Origin: Silurus meridionalis | Lineage: Eukaryota; Chordata; Actinopteri; Siluriformes; Siluridae | DNA: 64,000 nt | NCBI RefSeq assembly: GCF_014805685.1 | Contig: NC_060904.1 | Location: 15,947,811 to 16,011,810 of the forward strand | Reading direction: 5' to 3' | Part shown: positions 59,011 to 64,000 of the stretch, in pieces | Layout of the letters: every line of letters begins with the position of its first letter | How positions within the stretch are numbered: position 1 is the first letter of the stretch | The notes under the pieces: model-generated | The model's database searches: none | Seen by the model: the letters and a program-made list of their open reading frames with translations, nothing else | What the model was told of the DNA's origin: nothing | Translations under genes and position numbers: made by a program

Positions 59011-60369
59011 CCCAACCTGTCAAACGCAAGGGAAAGAGTTTTAAAAGCTGCTTGCACCACCAATACCCAGCGTAATGAAGTCGTCCGAAGTGCACCGACT
59101 TCTGTCGTCATCTCGTGGGGAAAGAGAAACAGAAACAGAGGCTCTCGGTTGGAAATAAGAGATATCCCGTCGAGTGTTACTTGTCAGGAGCAACATGGAA
59201 TACGAGAGGATTAATGGATTGAAAGCAGGGAGGTGTGATAAAGTCTTTAACCAGACAACATAATTGAAACCCATGGAACGCCTTCTGTACTTGGATGCAC
59301 GCCTACTTATTAGGCATCTACTTTTTTTTTAATATATACAACAGACTACTGCCAGGTTCCTTATCATTTAAAGCTTCATGGAATTTTTTTTTTCTCCATA
59401 TAGTACCATAAAAGTTTTTTATAAAACCCTGTAAAAGAAACTAAACCATTCCTGACCAACTAGTAAGTTGGAGCCATTCTTGAGGAGCTTTTTTTTTAGA
59501 ATCTCATCTGATCTTATCCAACTTGACCTTGTTTTATTGGGTAATACTGTACCAATTTTGTTAATTTTTTTACAGAGAAAGCGAATAAATAGTATGACAA
59601 AGTTCTGTCACGCTAAGAATTGTTTTTGAAATCCAAGATTACCAGGTTAAAGTAAAGTCGCAATATTTTGAGAATAAAGTCATAGAGATACCAGATAACA
59701 GTGGTAATATTTTGAGAAAAATCACAGAATTGCAAGAAACATTTCGCTGTTTTGCATAAAATGGATGTGAAAGATTAAATCCTACTTTAGGCTCCTTTTG
59801 GCGCATTAGCATGGTCGTATAATTAATAAACAAACACTGTAGTGGTTATGTAGGAAACGTAATTTATTAAGAAGAAAAAATCTGAGAGATGTTGAGGAAA
59901 TTGTCTCTGTTCTGCAGTCTGAAATGGTGACCAGCAGTCGACTCCAAGGATATCAGTGGTTACAGCTGCGTGCTATTCAAAGAGATGTTGTTTCTCAAGA
60001 GACTGAGGATAATGATCAAAGAAATCAACGGCATGCGACTTTTTTCTCAAAATTTTATAACTTTATTCTCGCGATCGTAGATTTAAAAAAACTGTTTAAC
60101 GTGGCAATAAAACACCAACGTAACGTACACAAAATCTGCAAATTCCAGCACGTTTCATTCGTTTTCATTTGGAAATAATCCAGAATATTTGAAAATTATA
60201 TTCAGATTAATGATGCTAAACAAAAGGACTCAGTAAACGAGTGACGTTAGCTAGTTTTGAGCAGGTTTTGAGCAGGATTTGAGCATGTTGAGATTGCGTT
60301 TGTTTAAGATTTAATTATGTGCACAATCAGAAAAAAAATATTTTTTTGCCTTAAAAAAACTTTTTTTAC

Positions 60370-60840
60370 TTAAACAAACAAACAAACAAACAAAGCATTG
60401 CTGCTTCATTCTCGGGTGACCAGTCATGTAGCCCTCCAACCCCTGCCCTGAGCATAACATGATCTCATAAAAAAAAACCTTGGGCCTCTAAGATGTTCGA
60501 GGAGGCGCTGTCGCTGTAAAAGAAAGTGTAATGTACACGTTGTAGAAAGACTCTGCTGTCAAACCCGGACAGAGACGTCTCATTTGTTCTGACGAGGGGG
60601 GGAAAAAACACATTTCTTGGACAATTGTTAATTACCGAGTCGGGCCTTAAACGTCGCGCTCAAGTATTTTGATGGACTTAATGAAGCTCTTTCCTCTCCA
60701 TCCTCCTCGTCTTCCTTCTCAAACTTGAACCAGCACAGGTGTGCCCTGATGCCTACAGATGTTGCCATGGTTACCTCTCTGTGTAATTATCCAGAACAGC
60801 TGAACTTGGTTCCTCAACAAAGGGTAAATATACTGTGTAC
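60370..60840. other. Low-repeat intergenic segment
   Basis: Balanced-composition sequence between AT-rich DNA and the purine tract, with no recognisable gene. It includes an AACA repeat at 60374-60391. Confidence 0.3.
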
Positions 60841-60884
60841 ACGTCGATCCTCAATAAAGTATTTCTAATTCCTCGTTTTAGAGA

Positions 60885-61365
60885 GTGACGGAGAGACGAG
60901 AAGAGAGAGAGAGAGAAGCAGAAAGATAGAGGGAGAGAAACAGAGAGAAGGAAAAACACAGAAAGATAGAAGAAGCAAGGGAGAGAAAGAAGGAGAGAGA
61001 GAAGAGAGTACAATAAAAAAGAAAGAGAGACAGAAAAACGGGGAGTAAGAGTAAAATAGAGAGGAAGAGAAACAGAAAGAAAGAGTGATATGGAGAGAGA
61101 GACAGGTTACAACAGAGAGCGGGAAAGAAAGTGAGACAGAGGGTGAGATAGACAGAGCATGAGGGAAGCGAGAGTAAGACAAATAGAGAAAAGGAGGGGG
61201 AGAGAGAAAAAGTGAAACAGATTGATAAGAAGAGAGAAGGAATAAGATAGAGAGATAGTGAGTCTGAGAGAAGAAAAGAGAGATAGACACAAAGAGGGAT
61301 AGTTTGATTGAAAAAAGAGCAAGAGATATAGACAGAGAGAGAGAGAGAAAGAAAGCGATGTGTGA
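60885..61365. repeat. Long (GA)-rich purine tract
   Basis: About 480 bases of nearly pure purine on the plus strand (GAGA, AGAAAG and GGGAGA words with isolated T and C). The 169-codon Ser/Leu/Phe-rich minus-strand frame is an artefact of this bias. Confidence 0.9.
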
Positions 61366-61849
61366 TTTGTCCACATTTACAGATGCAGCCTGTGTTTTAA
61401 TGGCAAACCGTTTTCTCCGAATTTTTTCCTAAAGCCCCACGCTGGAATTTTCGGAATTATAGTGTGGTTTTTTTGGGCGCTTTCATTATCTGTGACTAAC
61501 CTTTATCTAGGATCTGTGGATCAGGTCATAAATCTACAATAAGCTCTATAAAAAGAGAAGGTGGGGGAGAAAAGGAGTCAGGAAAATCCCTGTGAAAAGA
61601 GAAAAGAATGAAAGAAACTTTGTGGAGGGCGAATGCGCCGTGTGCGTCAGTTACACTGCAGCGATCTGCTAATTGATTTTTTTTATTTTTATAAATACAC
61701 AAATTACACGACTAAGAGGCGTACAGCGGAAAAACGACGTGATATTTTGATACGATACAATACGGGGCAAGATGCAATTTATAACCACGCCCATCATTAT
61801 ATTTTAGCGCGTCTTATGTTTTTACGCCGCCGACGCGCCACAGGGCCTC

Positions 61850-62190
61850 TTTAGCAGGAGCAGTTAATGACGGCCAGCCGGGCGAGACCGAGTCGTCCTA
61901 ATAGACAAATCCTTCTCACTGCAGCGCTTGCTTGACTTCAGATCTGTCTAATCACATCTGCGTAATTAAGCGATGGGTAATGGACTTTCTGAAAATATGA
62001 TGTCTTGCTGCGATCCGAACATTGTGTTAAGAAGCACGTCAGTGATTTGGAAGAGGATCGGGAGAGCGGCGAGGCCTCGAGTGGCACGCGCATTGCTTGA
62101 ATTTAAACACATAAAAGAGGTCGTGACGCATGAAAAAGGAACTCGGCTGGTTATACGAACGTGTCTGGCATGTGGTATCTGATAATATTT
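61850..62190. promoter_or_regulatory. Candidate conserved non-coding element
   Basis: Low-repeat block with homeodomain-type cores (CTAATCACATCTGCGTAATTAAGC) followed by CpG-containing sequence. No coding structure is recognised. Confidence 0.25.
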
Positions 62191-62499
62191 TAACCACATT
62201 GTTTGATCTCTGGTCAGACAGACAGACTGAACTCTGATATCTGCCTTTACATGCAAATCAGCGACTCATATTCATTCGAATTTCTTTTATGAATAAGAAG
62301 GTCGGGTTTATTGTCAAGTTCAGCTTTCATGTTTGTGGTTCGAGCAATCAGACCTTTGGAAATCTGGATTTGAGCAAAATCTGTTGAATTTATCCGAATG
62401 TTGCGGCATGTTTTAACCCGACATGGCCACCTAAAAAAACTAACTTTGTATTTGAACCATCATTAAAGAAAAGATTTCAATACTATTTTCCATTGAAAA

Positions 62500-62840
62500 C
62501 ACATTCCTCTGCCGACATCCTCTCCAGGCAGAACTTGGGTGGCATCTCTCTCCGCTTCTCTGCTCTAATTAGCCAAAGTGCTTGCGCACTCTGAAGCCCG
62601 AGGGCTCCGAAAGTGTGTAATTGTCAAGCACGCAGTCGGCCCAGACTTGATAAATACATTTTTTCAGGCGTCCTCGGCGTCCTCGGAGTGCCTGGTGACG
62701 GTCGTCTCGATGCAAAAAAACGCTCTCAGGGTCACTTTATTCGCTCTCTAACAAAACGCCGGCTCCGTGGGGAGATGATGAATGAGGATTAATGGTGCCT
62801 CGGCTGGACAGCGAGTGTGTTTAATACACCGGAACGTACT
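62500..62840. promoter_or_regulatory. Candidate conserved non-coding element
   Basis: Balanced, repeat-free sequence with GCTCTAATTAGCC and GTGTGTAATTGTCAAGC homeodomain-type words and a CCTCGGCGTCCTCGG direct repeat at 62671-62685. Regulatory function is inferred from texture. Confidence 0.3.
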
Positions 62841-62849
62841 TAAAGGCTT

Positions 62850-64000
62850 CTCTGTTAACACCAATGTACCGGTAAAAGAGGGGAGAGGAAAGAGTGACGG
62901 AAAGTGGTTGAGAGAGAACAGAGAATGAGAACAGAGAGAGAGAGGAAGCCCTGCCTAAAATGATTCACACCCAACCTGTGGCCAGTATCAGACTTCTGGT
63001 TTTAACTCTTTATGTGCATGCCAGAAGTGTGCAAGCACCCGTGCAAAAACTCGCGCATGGATTCCGAAATCGTAAAACGCATTCTATTAATACACGCGAT
63101 GCCCAGTTTGTCGCCGGAGGCTTTTTTTTTTAGACAAATTGCCCAATATTGTAAATAAGGCCTGTAATTAAAACCTTCCCAGTCTGATGAGAACAAGTAG
63201 AGTTACGTCTCACTGCTGTTCGCTGTAAACATTAATTTCAGGGCGCTGCACTCTTTTTAATCTGCTCTCATTTTGCCAAGAGATCAAAAAAACTCGGGAT
63301 AAAAGTGCCACGGTGCCATTTATCTGGGTTTTCGCCCTCCGTTTTTGGGCCGTTGTTGATTATTTTTTTTTAGCTGTTTTGCTCCCGGTGCATGTGCGAC
63401 TTGCACCGACGAAAGTGCAAAGCTGTTCGACGTGATTAAGCCTACTTCCTGTCTCAGACACCCACACGAGCACTTTGACACCCACAACGGCCTACTCAAC
63501 TACTACTACAACAACAACAACAAGGTGCGTCACTGACATCACTAACACTCACTACCTGTTATTGTTCAGTACGGGTTATTATATCCAAAAATAGGACTGA
63601 AGCATTTATTAAAATAATAATAATTATTATTATATTTATCATTATTATTGCAACATTTGTTATTATATTGGAGACGGGAATGTTGCAATATCAGTACATA
63701 ATATTTTTATAATGATTTAATATAATTAATATTTTAATTAATTTATACAAACACACCCCTTTTGTGAGATGCCACCAAACCTGCTGGTTACGTTACAACC
63801 GACCCTCCTAATAGATGTTTTATAGGAATAACTTCTATAAATGAGAATATAAATGAGAATAAACCCAGACACGACAGTCGGATTTTGATCAACTCGGATT
63901 ACAAATCAAAAAGTCGTATGTAAGATAAGCACGCTTGTGACCTTGACATTAACCTTTAGAGCAATGCGAGCTTTTAGAAAATTCCAGGCTTCTATGTTTT
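62850..64000. other. Right-end intergenic stretch, no gene seen
   Basis: Mixed sequence with short GA runs and, from 63.5 kb, AT-rich DNA. No exon, RNA gene or recognisable transposon was found up to the window edge. Confidence 0.4.

Noticed and set aside
60865..61374. 169-codon minus-strand open frame rich in Ser, Leu and Phe
   Set aside because: It is the complement of a homopurine tract, which cannot easily produce stop codons in this frame. There is no family resemblance.

Overview
This is vertebrate nuclear DNA, almost certainly from a ray-finned (teleost) fish. It has GT-AG spliced genes with short exons, long AT-rich introns, and very many dinucleotide and tetranucleotide microsatellites. 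The dispersed repeats are of kinds typical of teleosts: a tRNA-Glu-headed SINE, several Tc1/mariner families, and a Ty3/Gypsy fragment. Nothing prokaryotic or operon-like is present. A catfish or other ostariophysan is plausible from the repeat content, but that is only an inference.

Three protein-coding genes can be reconstructed exon by exon with consistent splice phases. (1) The 3' end of znf385d lies on the + strand, with four terminal coding exons from 2837 to 7528; the rest of the gene lies to the left of the window. (2) rab5a is complete on the - strand: five coding exons between 21141 and 16833, a 217-residue Rab5 GTPase, and a probable untranslated first exon near 24.0-24.2 kb. (3) efhb (CFAP21) is on the + strand: thirteen coding exons from 25543 to 37198, about 585 residues. 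rab5a and efhb are head to head, with start regions about 1.3 kb apart. The order and orientation znf385d > / < rab5a / efhb > matches the arrangement I recall for human 3p24.3. The human neighbours SGO1, KAT2B and PP2D1 are not seen between znf385d and rab5a here.

Layout: 1-7.7 kb, znf385d introns and last exons, with a young SINE at 1 kb and a MITE-like insert at 4.8-5.4 kb. 7.7-15 kb, intergenic. 15-24.3 kb, rab5a with a long probable 3'UTR, an intronic MITE and a 29-bp minisatellite. 24.3-25.35 kb, a transposon-end-derived tandem array between the two promoters. 25.5-37.5 kb, efhb, whose intron 8 is a nest of transposon remnants. 37.5-64 kb, no convincing coding exon. That last stretch resembles a gene desert with transposon remnants, long microsatellites and several low-repeat, motif-dense segments that could be conserved regulatory elements. 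One of these looks like an orphan promoter with four CACGTG E-boxes (42.69-42.85 kb), and one holds three perfect POU octamers (45.5-45.7 kb).

The genes do not form a pathway. ZNF385D is a nuclear zinc-finger protein, RAB5A runs early-endosome traffic, and EFHB is a ciliary doublet-microtubule protein. I see no exotic new system. The most unusual items are a 127-bp near-perfect palindrome inside a Tc1 remnant, the transposon-derived higher-order repeat between the divergent promoters, one minisatellite family in introns of two neighbouring genes, and the two motif clusters in the right-hand desert.
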